DNA of 64,000 nucleotides, taken from Platanthera guangdongensis. Lineage: Eukaryota > Streptophyta > Magnoliopsida > Asparagales > Orchidaceae. The notes beneath the pieces are model-generated. The model was not told the DNA's origin. It made no database searches and saw only the letters and a list, made by a program, of their open reading frames with translations. This document shows positions 24,058 through 34,139 of this stretch, one piece after another (position 1 is the stretch's first letter; each line of letters opens with the position of its first letter). The translations under genes were made by a program, and so were the position numbers. The stretch lies in assembly GCA_039583875.1 (NCBI GenBank), contig CM077164.1, positions 69,595,628 through 69,659,627 of the forward strand, given 5' to 3'.

Positions 24058-24983
24058 TGATGCGTAAGATCACGGCAGTGAACCGGTCGCACAAGTAATA
24101 TAAAATGGGGGCTTTCCCAAGTATCGATCTCTCAAGGAACACAGTAAGGTGGAGTTAATTTCGAGGAGGACTTGAGATTGAAGTCCTTAGGGTCGGCGGT
24201 AACGATGGGTGTTTTGATGTTTGCGGAAAAAGAAAATAAAAGGCTAACAACTACTCCTATGCAACGCCGCAATGCGATGCTTCGCCAGGCGGGATGGAAG
24301 ACTAGTCGGGCCGCTATGCACTGAATCACTAGGCGGATGGGTGAGTAGGCTTGCGGATGAGGTGGTTAGAACAGCGGAATGAGGGTCGTGAGCACCTCTT
24401 CGCTATGCACGCCACTAGCAATTGCTAGTGCGGCAAGGGTGGATGGTGGTGGATGGAATATGGCGTAACTCAAGCACCTTAGGCAGTAAAATGAAATAGG
24501 AATCACATAGACATGAAACACATAACATAAACAACCACAGTACTTCATCAATATAAATAGATTTAAAACACCAATATTCAACAACAAAGCAAGAACAAGT
24601 CAAGAGATCGACCGAATCCGAAGTCTTGCTGAGGATTCACGGTTGGAATCGTCGGGTTGTCAATCCGCGTCCAAGCTCGGTCCTCAACTGCATCCGGGGT
24701 AGAGAAGGGTTGTCACCACCTTCCAATGGCCCGTCTTCTTCGTGTCACGATAGCGGACGAAGTTTGCTAGCTTCCCTTTGCTTGATGTCTATGGCGTCAA
24801 ACCCTACTTGAAGCTCACAGATGAAGAAGAAGGCCGAAAGGAAGCTCCGGCTTGGATTTGGCGGTGAAAGCTTGCCCGGAGCACCTCCCTAGGGTGGAAG
24901 ATGAAGGGGAACGACGGAGAAGCCGGAAAACGACGGAGAAATGTCGAGCTCAACGATCTTTTTAATTAGGGCAAGACCTGCAC

Positions 24984-24991
24984 TATTTATA
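24984..24991 (-). promoter_or_regulatory. TATA box of left TE-E LTR
   Basis: Minus strand TATAAATA within TTGTATAAATAGTGC, immediately downstream of the inverted-word array. The same site in the other LTR is at 29813-29820. Confidence 0.6.
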
Positions 24992-25009
24992 CAAAGTAGA
25001 AATGAACAA

Positions 25010-25385
25010 TGCGCATGATCACGGGCGCACGACCAGTGGTCGTGCGCACTATGTCCGGTGATCGTGCGCACTGGCATGGTAGATAAGGAATAATAACTGG
25101 GATAACGCGCACGAGCAGTGGCACACAACCAGTGGTCGTGCGCACTAAGTCCAATGTTCGTGCGATTACCCCAGACAGGACTCCAGAAAAGAGGAATCAA
25201 TGCACACGAACAGTGGCGCACGACCGGTGGTCGTGCGCACTAGGTCCAGTGGTCGTGCGATTACCCAGGCTGATTCTGGAAAACGTAGAGTAGTGCGCAC
25301 GATCAGGGGCACACGACCAGTGGTCGTGAGCATTAGATCCCATGATCGTGCGCAGTATTCCTGTTTCAAAACCATCCTCGGACAC
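25010..25385 (-). repeat. GCGCACGACC/GGTCGTGCGC inverted-word array in TE-E LTR
   Basis: Near-perfect inverted pairs such as GCGCACGACC-AGT-GGTCGTGCGC (25025-25047) recur about every 90 bp (near 25120, 25213 and 25308), with half-words GATCGTGCGC between them. It lies in U3 just upstream of the TATA box. Confidence 0.8.
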
Positions 25386-25628
25386 GCACACAACCCCTGT
25401 ACCGAAAGGAAAAACCAATCACTGATATGTGCAAACATTCCAGGCAATCACAAAAAGGAGTACAAACTATAAAAATAACAAAATACACAACCACGGGCAT
25501 AAATGTGCACTAACTCATAAAAAGGACATAATAACAAATATGAAAAAATAAAGCTCTAAAGTGAAGTGCATCAACGAGAAAACAAACCCAGATAAGTCCG
25601 AAAATAGGTATATAAAATGGACTCATCA

Positions 25629-25640
25629 CACCCCCATACT
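25629..25640 (-). other. polypurine tract of TE-E
   Basis: Minus strand AGTATGGGGGTG directly abuts the 3' LTR start TGATGAG. It is preceded on the minus strand by the stem-loop TTTGTGCG-TCC-CGAGCAAA (25647-25665) typical of Tat/Athila elements. Confidence 0.8.
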
Positions 25641-27424
25641 TAACTGTTTGTGCGTCCCGAGCAAACATAATCTAAGCAGATAGGGAAAATTACTAGCTAA
25701 CAAAAAAATTGCGATACGGAATACCATGCGAAGTCGCATGCTCGCACGCGTAAAAATATAATAGAAGAAATTTCTAAGTATGCAAAATATTTTATCTTTT
25801 TGACAATGTGTTTCAACATTTTATTATTACTCAAAAATGGAATCACGGTGAATCGTCCGGTCACGTGTAGGGAGAAAGTAGACTAATCGCTAGGCGAGCA
25901 TTGCCAAAGATCGGGGCTCGGGATAACCTCCAAAGGAATCCACCAATGTCGGTGACCATATGCTTGCCCTTTCACACTCTCTCCACGGCACTAGTTAGAC
26001 TCAAGCACGAATCCGTAGGACTTGGAGTATAATATAGGCTTAGGTGAAGGCAGGCTATATAAAGGTAAACAAGACGGACACGCACACCCAAAATAAGATC
26101 GCCCGAAAACGCACACAGCTAAACTCAATGGACAAACACGTGCGACGCACCACTAGACTTGGACTTTTGACGGTGCGTGCACGCCCATAACGAGCATAAC
26201 TCAACAACATTTCACAACTCAGAAATAATATATATACATATACATTTCATTTTTTCTTGTATTCCACATTGAGAATTTTCTTTTTATTTACTATGATATT
26301 TTTTTATCTTTTCCCCTTTTTTTTCTTTTATCCAAATAGCCAAAAAATAGGAAAACACCGCAACACCACAAGCTGCACAAACACCAACAAAACTGCCCAC
26401 ACAAAACGGATATAAACTACAGCAAAACAAACTAACCAAGCGACCACATTCAGATGTGCGAGTAGGAAAGGATATATGGGTATGGTAGCGAGGCGAAGGG
26501 ATTTCAAAGGAAGGGACAGGCTCAACGAGGATAGCAACAGATAGATGTTGGGAATGGAACAAGGCTCAAGCGAGACAAAGTGTCGGCCCACATCACGCAC
26601 GCAATTGACTAACCATGTACCCATACTTCGAGAGTAGCTAGGGGCAAGTTCTTAGCCAACGAGAAAGACTATCCGTCCTCCCGACTCGAGCAATATGAAT
26701 CTAACGCCCGTCTACACACATCCCTAAGCTACCGTCAGATTCACACCGGATTCACCAACTTTTGAGTAGAATAAAAAGTATTTACGCAATTAGAAAAATA
26801 TAAACTAAAAGCATACAGAAAAATTAAATCTACTCGAATTTCTACACGAGACGAGAGCAGTTGACTAGAAACACAACAAGGCCAACATTTTACTCTGTCT
26901 CACAATCCTATGTCTGCACCATAATTTTCCAAAATCTAACGAAGAAATGAGTTTAACTCGCAGCACGCAAAAAACTAAGCACGCGCTCATGTGGGTGCAA
27001 TGGTGTGTGATGAAATGAATTAATCAAAATAAAACTATAAAAGCTTCTAGAATGCACATGAGATGTGCGCGTGCAAAAGGTAACAAAACTAGCTCTCCCC
27101 CAGACTTAAACTAAACTACACAGCATATGATGGAGAAACTAATATCATAAAGAGCTAAGGGAAGAGGTTACCCAATGCTCAGCTAGTGAGCATACCAGAA
27201 GACGCATGGAAACCTGAAGCAGGCCCGCCATACGAAGAATCACAATCCCGCCAACACGAAGTTGTCAAGAATGCCTGCAGGGGTGAGCTTCGCAAAAACA
27301 AAAGAAAATAGACAAAAAGAAATGCTAAAACTAAAATAGACATGAAAAATAAAAATGCAGGAAATATAAGATAAGTACTGGGATTATTGTCATCCCAGCA
27401 CGACTATTCGGTTACGAAAAGGTT
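25641..27424 (-). other. 3' untranslated region of TE-E
   Basis: About 1.8 kb without convincing coding sequence. Its left 1.5 kb matches the TE-D untranslated region in the same order, so the two elements are related. Poly-T-rich and poly-A-rich segments occur near 26240-26340. Minus-strand frames at 26284-26624 are low complexity and overlap each other, and I do not accept them as genes. Confidence 0.6.
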
Positions 27425-28303
27425 CTAGCTAATGGGCCTATGAAAAGAAAAATGAAATGTTAACTGTTCCAATATCTGTTTCGGTAACGGGTACCGATAC
27501 AGTGTTAGAACAGTTACCCCTCTGCCTAAATAATCATACCTGCTCCTCGCAGGCAGAGGAAATAGGAAATAGGATGAGGAGGAGGCCTGGTCCTCACTCA
27601 TCTTATCACAAAAAGTATCCTCGCCTAGCAAGGCATTGTCAACCATAGGTGTGCATGGTGTGATGGCAACGGCAAGAACACCAGGCTCATCATCATCCCA
27701 GCATACCCGTTGAGACTCAGCCTGCACATGCTCAGATAGAGAAGGGGGATCAAGAAATAAATTAGAAGAAGAACTAAAATAATCAGAAAATGGGAGAGTG
27801 ATCCCGGTGTCACTCTCAGCAGGATCCAAGCAGAGATCATCATCGGTATCATACGAGTCGTACCGAGGGGAATCCGAGAACTCGATGTCCGCGGTGGTAA
27901 GAGGAACGGCCTCATCCAATAAGGAGGTGCAAACCTCTACATCGGAAAGAGGGTATTCCTCATCCCACCGGGGTGTGTAAAAGTGTTCCGAAGATCCACC
28001 TTCTCCGTCGGAGATAGTGGAATCATCATCCCACTTCGGCGCAACCTCGGGCACCGAATCATCAACAAATATGGCATCATCAACCGACTCACACAAAAAT
28101 GAAGTAGCACAATCCGACAAAAATTGTGGAGGGGCAAGGTTGCTCTCAAAATCAAGCACTGAATGAGCAGGCCCCCTCGCACAGTCATTCGCAGACGCCA
28201 CCCCGTCGACGACCGGAACAATCTCATCGTACCATATAGGAGCGCCCATGAGTTCCTGCTCCTCTTTTTCTTGGCTAACACCAGAGTGATCATCATCACT
28301 CAA
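27425..28303 (-). CDS. acidic Trp-Asp-motif protein of TE-E, probably the C-terminal part of a Gag-like polyprotein
   Basis: A 292-codon open frame with no ATG at its start (first codon TTG). It is very acidic and carries a recurring motif of a Trp or Tyr followed by Asp/Glu: PIWYDE, APKWDDD, TPRWDEE, SPRYDSY and VCWDDDEPG, at intervals of roughly 25-100 residues. Its left end overlaps nothing, and the Gag-like frame ends 20 bp upstream of it in another phase. With no start codon and directly adjacent frames, I infer that it was or is translated as an extension of that frame, by frameshift or before a one-base mutation. I do not recognise the family. Function unknown. Confidence 0.5.
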   Translation of the reverse strand: MSDDDHSGVSQEKEEQELMGAPIWYDEIVPVVDGVASANDCARGPAHSVLDFESNLAPPQFLSDCATSFLCESVDDAIFVDDSVPEVAPKWDDDSTISDGEGGSSEHFYTPRWDEEYPLSDVEVCTSLLDEAVPLTTADIEFSDSPRYDSYDTDDDLCLDPAESDTGITLPFSDYFSSSSNLFLDPPSLSEHVQAESQRVCWDDDEPGVLAVAITPCTPMVDNALLGEDTFCDKMSEDQASSSSYFLFPLPARSRYDYLGRGVTVLTLYRYPLPKQILEQLTFHFSFHRPIS

Positions 28304-28323
28304 GGTAAGCTCGTAAAAAGGGA

Positions 28324-28647
28324 TCAGGGACCCATGAAAGAGTTGTATGCGGCTAAAGATTCTTCGGTAATCTCAACGGGTAGAGAATGAGCAAAGTGCG
28401 TTACGTCAGTGTATGGGCCAGGCAACACCCTGGTAGGCCTGTCCACAACAGTCTTCCGCAAACGGGAGGTTGTTGTGCACACGCCCTCAGAGGGAGAAGG
28501 CTTGCACAAACGAGGGCAATCCTTCAACATGTGGCCCACAATTTGACATAACAAACACAGAATGCAATGCTTAGCATTCATAAACGCAATGGCATCGATC
28601 GATCGGCGCAAAGTGTCAAGTAGACGACACTCACCATCAGGATCCAT
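28324..28647 (-). CDS. short Gag-like protein with CCHC zinc knuckle (TE-E)
   Basis: 107 codons from the ATG at 28647 (MDPDGECRLL). It contains a perfect C-X2-C-X4-H-X4-C zinc knuckle (CLLCQIVGHMLKDC), the nucleic-acid binding motif of Gag nucleocapsid. It starts about 220 bp after the primer site, so the large capsid-like core of a normal Tat gag is absent. Ends at a TGA just before the acidic frame. It probably serves packaging of TE-E RNA into particles made by a partner element; that role is inference. Confidence 0.6.
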   Translation of the reverse strand: MDPDGECRLLDTLRRSIDAIAFMNAKHCILCLLCQIVGHMLKDCPRLCKPSPSEGVCTTTSRLRKTVVDRPTRVLPGPYTDVTHFAHSLPVEITEESLAAYNSFMGP

Positions 28648-28865
28648 CGCGAACAAAAATAATTGCTGAAAAAGTGTTACACAGCTAAAATAAAAATAGC
28701 ACGGATCTGCTATCTAAATCAAAAATCAGAAAAGGGCAAAAAGAAATAAGCAAAATAAAATTTCTAATAACTAAAGCAACTAAGAAAAAAAAATGATATG
28801 CACAAATGGAAAAGGGCTTCAATCTATTATCTCCCTTTCCAAAAACTCACACGACTGTGTTCCCA

Positions 28866-28878
28866 GGCAACGACGCCA
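28866..28878 (-). other. primer binding site of TE-E
   Basis: Minus strand TGGCGTCGTTGCC, 6 nt from the 5' LTR. It resembles the TGGCGCCGTTGCC site common in Athila/Tat elements with one C-to-T change. Confidence 0.8.
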
Positions 28879-28884
28879 AAAACT

Positions 28885-30457
28885 TGATGCGTAAGATCAC
28901 GACAGTGAACCGGTCGCACAAGTAATATAAAATGGGTGCTTTCCCAAGTATCGATCTCTCAAGGAACACAGTAAGGTGGAGTTAATTTCGAGAAGTACTT
29001 GAGATTGAAGTCCTTAGGGTCGGCGGTAACGATGGGGGTTTTGATGTTTGCGGAAAAATAAAATAAAAGGCTAACAACTACTCCTACGCAACGCCGCAAT
29101 GCGATGCTTCGCCAGGCTGGATGGAAGACTAGTCGGGCCGCTATGCACCGAATCACTTGGCGAATGGGCGAGTAGGCTTGCAGATGAGGTGGTTAGAACA
29201 GCGGAATGAGGGTCGTGAGCACCTCTTCGCTACGCACGCCACTAACAATTGCTAGTGCGGCAAGGGTGGATGGTGGTGGATGGAATATGGCGCAACTCAA
29301 GCAACTTAGGCAGTAAAATGAAATAGGAATCAAATAGACATGAAACACATAACATAAACAACCACAGTGCACTTCATCAATATAAATAGATTGAAAACAC
29401 CAATATTCAACAATAAAGCAAGAATAAGTCAAGAGATCGACCGAATCTGAAGTCTTGCTGAGGATTCACGGTTGGAATCATCGGGTTGTCAATCCGCGTC
29501 CAAGCTCGGTCCTCAACTGCGTCCGGGGTAGAGAAGGGTTGTCACCACCTTCCGATGGCTCGTCTTCTTCGTGTCGCGATAGCGGACGAAGTTTGCTAGC
29601 TTCCCTTTGCTTGATGGCTATGGCGTCAAACCCTACTTGAAGCTCACGGATGAAGGAGAATGCCGAGAGGAAGCTCCGGCTTGGATTTGGCGGTGAAAGC
29701 TTTCCCGGAGCACCACCCTAGGGTGGAAGATGAAGGGGAACAGCGGAGAAGGCGGAAAACGACGGAGAAATGTCGAGCTCAGCGATCTTTTTAATTAGGG
29801 CGAGACCTGCACTATTTATACAAAGTAGAAATGAACAATGCGCATGATCACGGGCGCACGACCAGTGCTCGTGCTCACTATGTCCGGTGATCGTGCGCAC
29901 TGGCATGGCAGATAAGGAAGAAGAACTAGGATAATGCGCACGAGCAGTGGCGCACGACCTGTGGTCGTGCGCACTAAGACCAATGGTCGTGCGATTACCC
30001 CAGACAGGACTACAGAAAAGAGGAATCAAAGTACACGAACAGTTGCGCACGACTGGTGGTCGTGCGCACTAGGTCCAGTGATCGTGTGATTACCCAGGCT
30101 GATTCTGGAAAACGTAGAGTAGTGCGCACGATCAGGGGCGCACAACCAGTGGTCGTGCGCATTAGATCCCATGATCGTGCGCAGTATTCCTGTTTAAAAA
30201 CCATCCCCGGACACGCACACGACCCCTGTACTGAAAGGAAAAACCAATCACTGATATGTGCAGACATTCAAGGCAATCACAAAAAGGGGTACAAACTATA
30301 AAAATAACAAAATACACAACCACGGGCATAAATGTGCACTTACTCATAAAAAGGACATAATAACAAAAATGAACAAATAAAGCTCTAAAGTGAAGTGCAT
30401 CAACGAGAAAACAAGCCCAGATAAGTCCGAAAATAGGTATATAAAATGGACTCATCA
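28885..30457 (-). repeat. 5' LTR of TE-E (1573 bp)
   Basis: Matches 24058-25628 across its length. Inverted-word array at about 29839-30235 and TATA box at 29813-29820 (minus strand). Followed by GATTC. Confidence 0.92.
29839..30235 (-). repeat. inverted-word array in 5' LTR of TE-E
   Basis: Second copy of the GCGCACGACC/GGTCGTGCGC array described for the left LTR. Some words have drifted (CAACCAGTGG, CGACTGGTGG), which shows which positions tolerate change. Confidence 0.75.
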
Positions 30458-30462
30458 GATTC
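30458..30462. repeat. target-site duplication of TE-E, right copy
   Basis: GATTC immediately after the right LTR, identical to 24053-24057. Confidence 0.9.
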
Positions 30463-30810
30463 GCCGACACGGCCCAGAGTCACGCCCGTGACCCTGGGGC
30501 GTGTATCTGAAAAATGAGGGAAAAAAGACTTCTTTGTTTTGGGGATTCCCGGGCAAGTCAAGGCCGTGACTTGCCTGTGTCACAGGCGTGACATAGTTGT
30601 CATGGGCGTGACGAAAAAAACCTCTGTTTTCCCTGATCCACTTCATCGAACGAAGTTCCACGCTGGTCACGCCCGTGTCCGAAACAGAAGACGAACGAGA
30701 AACTTCGCTCAACGAAACCACTCTCGGGTAGCGCTGGACGAACTACACACGACTCTGTCACGCCAGTAACCCATAGATCACGGCCGTGACAGAGGCGTGT
30801 ACGAACAAAA
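30463..30810 (-). repeat. CACGCCCGTGAC inverted-word array, distal part (TE-D)
   Basis: Continuation of the array at 23750-24057 after removing TE-E. Words GTCACGCCCGTGAC, TCACAGGCGTGAC and GATCACGGCCGTGAC recur. Near 30650-30750 a few copies of TCGAACGAAG-like and GGACGAAC-like words are mixed in. Confidence 0.7.
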
Positions 30811-31009
30811 AAAAATTACATTTTTTTTCTTTTTTTGTAATATTTTTTTAAAAACATTTTATCAGACAGAAGTAAAAGAAAATAAATTAAAGTTACCGAC
30901 ATGAAGAACTCGCAAGAAGTTGGCGTTCGAACCCGATCGATCGTCAAGACGCAAAGATGTCTTTTAAACCTGCAAAAACTTAAACAGAAAATTAAAATAG
31001 AAATTAAAT

Positions 31010-31080
31010 ATAACCATGGGATGCCTCCCACGAGCGCTTTGTTTATGGTCGGTAAGCTCGACCATAGTGACGCACGCTTA
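31010..31080 (-). other. conserved post-pol block of Tat/Athila elements
   Basis: On the minus strand a GGTCGAGC start, then AAAGCGCT and GGGAGGC in order. From established knowledge, a block of the form AAGCGCTT...GGGAGGCAACCC follows pol in Athila/Tat elements. It supports the minus orientation of TE-D. No pol-coding sequence is seen to its right. The A-rich and T-rich stretch at 30811-31000 holds nothing I can identify. Confidence 0.5.
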
Positions 31081-31130
31081 CTATGGGTTTGGCCCCACTA
31101 ATGTCTCTGGCAGCATTTCTGCAATATTTG

Positions 31131-32640
31131 AATTTTGGTTGACTTTTGACTTTGCTGACGTCAGCATGACTGATCAGCTTCTATCGACTTAGCCAAAATT
31201 CAATCATTAGAACCAAAGGCGTTTAGTGAGTAGGTATTACTCAACGCCATAACACTTAGACAACATTATGTCTATCTAAGTATTGAGCTCGACGAACGTT
31301 GAGCTTCGTTCGACGAACGACAAGCTCAGTTCGAGGAGAGCATAAAATCAGTTTGACAAACTTTAGACTTAGATCGGTGAAAGGCAAAACTCAGTTCGAC
31401 GAACTTTAGGCTCAGTTTGATGAACGCTGAGCTAAGTTCGACGAAGCTGAGCTCGACGAAAGCCAAGCTATCCACGTATTTGGACTTGGCCAAAATTCTG
31501 CTTCAAGGCATTGATAGCATCGAGAACGTTGAGAGAGATTGTCTCACTCAACGCTTTTTGCCTTATCAAAAATATTTGTGCCTTGGCGTTGAGAGAGTAA
31601 GCTCCACTCAATGCCAAACTACTTAATAGAATTTCTGTTATCTGGCATTGAGAGAGTAAGCTACACTCAATGCCTTTTGCCTTGGCGTTGAGAGAGTAAG
31701 CTCCACTCAACGTCAAACTACTTAACAGAATTTTTCTATTATCTGGCATTGAGAGAGTAAGCTACACTCAACGCTTTTTTCCTTGGCATTGAGAGAGTAC
31801 GCTCCACTCAACGTCAAACTACTTAAGAGAATTTTTCTATTATCTGGCGTTGAGTGAGTAAGCTACACTCAACGCCTGTGGACTTAGTCAAATTATTGCT
31901 CAACATTTTTGTGGAGTTGACTGGCACGGCAACACTCAATGCTTTGTGTTGTATGGTGTTGAGTGAGTATAGCACACTCAATGCTTGTGGACTTGGCCAC
32001 ATTTTTAGCCACTTTCTCTAGGCTTAGACTGACTCAGCCTGACTCAGAGCCTTTTGCTATATGACATTGAGTGAGTAGACTACACTCAATGCTTTTGCAC
32101 TTAGCCATATTTTTTGGCTAACTTTAAGTTAGGCTGAGATAGTCTCAATGCTATATGTTATATGGCGTTTAGTGAGTAGACTACACTCAAAGCTTTTGTA
32201 CTTAGGCAAATTTCTAGTAGACACTATTGAATCCATACCTCTGGCAATGAGTGAGCTTGCTCCAATCAGCGTCTGTGGACTTAGTCGATTTTTATGTTGT
32301 GTCAGCAACCACTTCTTATGTCCACATGTCCAATCAATATGAAATGGACTAACCTGCACTCAAGAACTCAAATGCACATCAAATATAGTTGATGTGTGTT
32401 ACATTGACCTATTTGACTTCTCACAAATCAGAGACATTGGGAACAATGGACTCAACAGAGGACTTCACTTAACCAAGAGAAGAATTGATGAATTGTAAAT
32501 ATGACTATTTTGATGTACATTAAAAAAATGGTTTTACTTTATTTTTGTTATTTTTACTTCATTTTCTGTAATAAATTGCTCATATTTTGTAAATATTTTT
32601 TAACTTCGTTTATTTTTGATTTTCTGATAAATTTGCAGAA
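31131..32640. repeat. unclassified inverted-repeat-rich region
   Basis: No coding sequence found. About 31265-31470 holds TCGACGAAC-type words like those of the SIRE elements. About 31580-32240 holds repeated inverted pairs GGCGTTGAG...CTCAACGCC (or GGCATTGAG...CTCAATGCC) with loops of about 13 nt. Between 31585 and 31846 these recur as a dimer of about 101 bp (starts at 31585, 31644, 31684, 31745, 31785 and 31846). 32340-32640 is AT-rich with no feature I can name. It may belong to the upstream part of the TE-F LTR or to TE-D. Confidence 0.55.
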
Positions 32641-32654
32641 ATTTGCCAAAATTG

Positions 32655-33230
32655 GCAAGTACACGCCCGTGTTCCTTGGGACACGCCCGTGACCATGGCG
32701 TGACACGTCAACAACCAGTGATTCAGCCAATTTTTGAAGAGAAAAACCCGACACGCCCAGCCACACGCCCGTGGCAATCCGACACGGGGCGTGACCAAGC
32801 CCGTGTCCATCCCGCTCGACGATTTCAACTCGACGTTCGTCGAATCAAGAGGGACACGCCCATGTCCGATGAGCGCCACGCCCGTGTCAGCCCGACACGC
32901 CCCGTGCCGAAGCCCGTGACCATCTCACGACAATTTTCGCTCGACGTTTGTCGAGTGTCGACTCAACCCGACACGCCCACCGTCACGCCCGTGACCTGGG
33001 GCGTGACTTTCTCCACCTCGCCGACAAACTGCCGTCGGCAAATCCCGAAGTCAACAACGCCTTTAATCGCAGAACGACACGCCCACCGTCACGCCCGTGA
33101 CAAGGGGCGTGACCGCCGCGTTTTCGGTCGCAAAGTCAAATCGTCGTCAAATCTGTCACTTCACCGAAATTTGTTGTTTAATAGTGTTGACATTCCCACC
33201 GACACGCCCGTGTCGGAGGGCGTGTACGTG
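32655..33230 (+). repeat. CACGCCCGTG inverted-word array in TE-F U3
   Basis: CACGCCCGTGTC, GTCACGCCCGTGAC and GGGGCGTGAC recur about every 30-60 bp and end 13 bp before the TATA box. Copies of CTCGACGATTTC and TCGACGTTCGTCGAAT, the SIRE-type word, occur at about 32815-32845 and 32940-32965. The 207-codon open frame across the array is a by-product of the repeats. Confidence 0.75.
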
Positions 33231-33242
33231 GAAATTTTTGCC

Positions 33243-33250
33243 TATAAAAA
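33243..33250 (+). promoter_or_regulatory. TATA box of TE-F LTR
   Basis: TATAAAAA in GCCTATAAAAAGGC, directly downstream of the word array. Confidence 0.6.
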
Positions 33251-34139
33251 GGCAGCTGATGTATGAGTTCGGGGTTCCAAATTTTTGAACCGTTTTGATG
33301 CTAAGGGCTGCCGTTTGGAGCCAGTTTTGGGGCTATGTAAGGATCTTTCCCCCTCCTTTTCAAGTTGTTTTAAGCATTGTCATCAACCTTTTTTGTTAAT
33401 AAAATCCTTTCTTTTCATCTTTTTAATGCTTCGAAAAATCTCTGAAGGCCTCCTTTTCATCAATCCTAAGTAGTTTTAATTTCATTTTCATATGTGTGTG
33501 TGTATGAGCTTAAAATTGTTAACTCTACTTTATGTTTTAAAATGAAAAAAATAATTTCTTTTACTATCATAACAACAAAATTTATAGCCGTTATTATAGC
33601 CGATTTCATTCTCAAACTCTTAAAAATTGGTTAGACTTAGAATTTTTATGCTTTAAATTAGTTCTTATAAACTTGTAAAACGATAAAAAGTGATTTTCAT
33701 TACTCCTAACTTAGATTTTCTTTTCCGTTTTTTTGTTACAAACCTTTTGCTATTTTTTAGTTTTCTTCACTTTATAAGCCATTTTACAAGCCTATAAGAA
33801 TGAATAATGCGTTATTATAATTTTTCAAGAACTTAGAATTTTTGCAATTACAAAAAATATTTTCGCTCGAACAATTTTTATTTTCACTTTTTATGCATTT
33901 CTATCAAAATCTAACGGTAAATATGTAAACGTTATAATTTTTCGGGCACTTGCCTTTCTCACTTTAATTTGAAAACTTTTTGCTCAAACAATTTTTATTT
34001 TGCCTTTTTATGCATTTGTACTGCATTCCAGCGGTAGAAATGCAGTTATTTTAATTTTTCGATAACTTTGTTTTTCTTATTTCTCGCCCGAGTGTGTGCG
34101 TGTATGAGATATTTTTTAGCTCCTAAGTTAATTTATGCA

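Larger units (their letters stand above)
24058..25628 (-). repeat. 3' LTR of TE-E (1571 bp)
   Basis: On the minus strand it starts TGATGAGTCC and ends TTACGCATCA. It aligns end to end with 28885-30457 with scattered substitutions. It includes the GCGCACGACC inverted-word array and a TATA box (24984-24991). Confidence 0.92.
24058..30457 (-). mobile_element. TE-E: non-autonomous Tat/Athila-type LTR element inserted in TE-D
   Basis: Two closely similar LTRs (24058-25628 and 28885-30457) flank 3256 bp. The primer site (minus strand TGGCGTCGTTGCC, 28866-28878) lies next to the right LTR and the polypurine tract (minus strand TATGGGGGTG) next to the left LTR, so it is transcribed leftward. It is bounded by GATTC on both sides. 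It contains only a short Gag-like frame with a zinc knuckle and an acidic frame. No protease, RT, RNase H or integrase is present, so it depends on another element. Confidence 0.92.
20766..31130 (-). mobile_element. TE-D: Athila/Tat-type Ty3/gypsy remnant, interrupted by TE-E
   Basis: On the minus strand the order is a short block typical of the region after pol in these elements (31075-31010), an array of CACGCCCGTGAC words, a TATA box, an Athila-ORF1-like gene, a long 3' untranslated region and the stem-loop TTTGCTCG/CGAGCAAA that normally lies shortly before the polypurine tract. The polypurine tract and 3' LTR are missing at the left, and no pol or gag is visible at the right. The right boundary near 31130 is my estimate. 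Confidence 0.6.

Noticed and set aside
32643..33266. A 207-codon open frame in the TE-F LTR
   Set aside because: It consists of the translated CACGCCCGTG array (Thr-Arg-Pro repeats) in U3 ahead of the TATA box, so it is not expected to be transcribed or coding.
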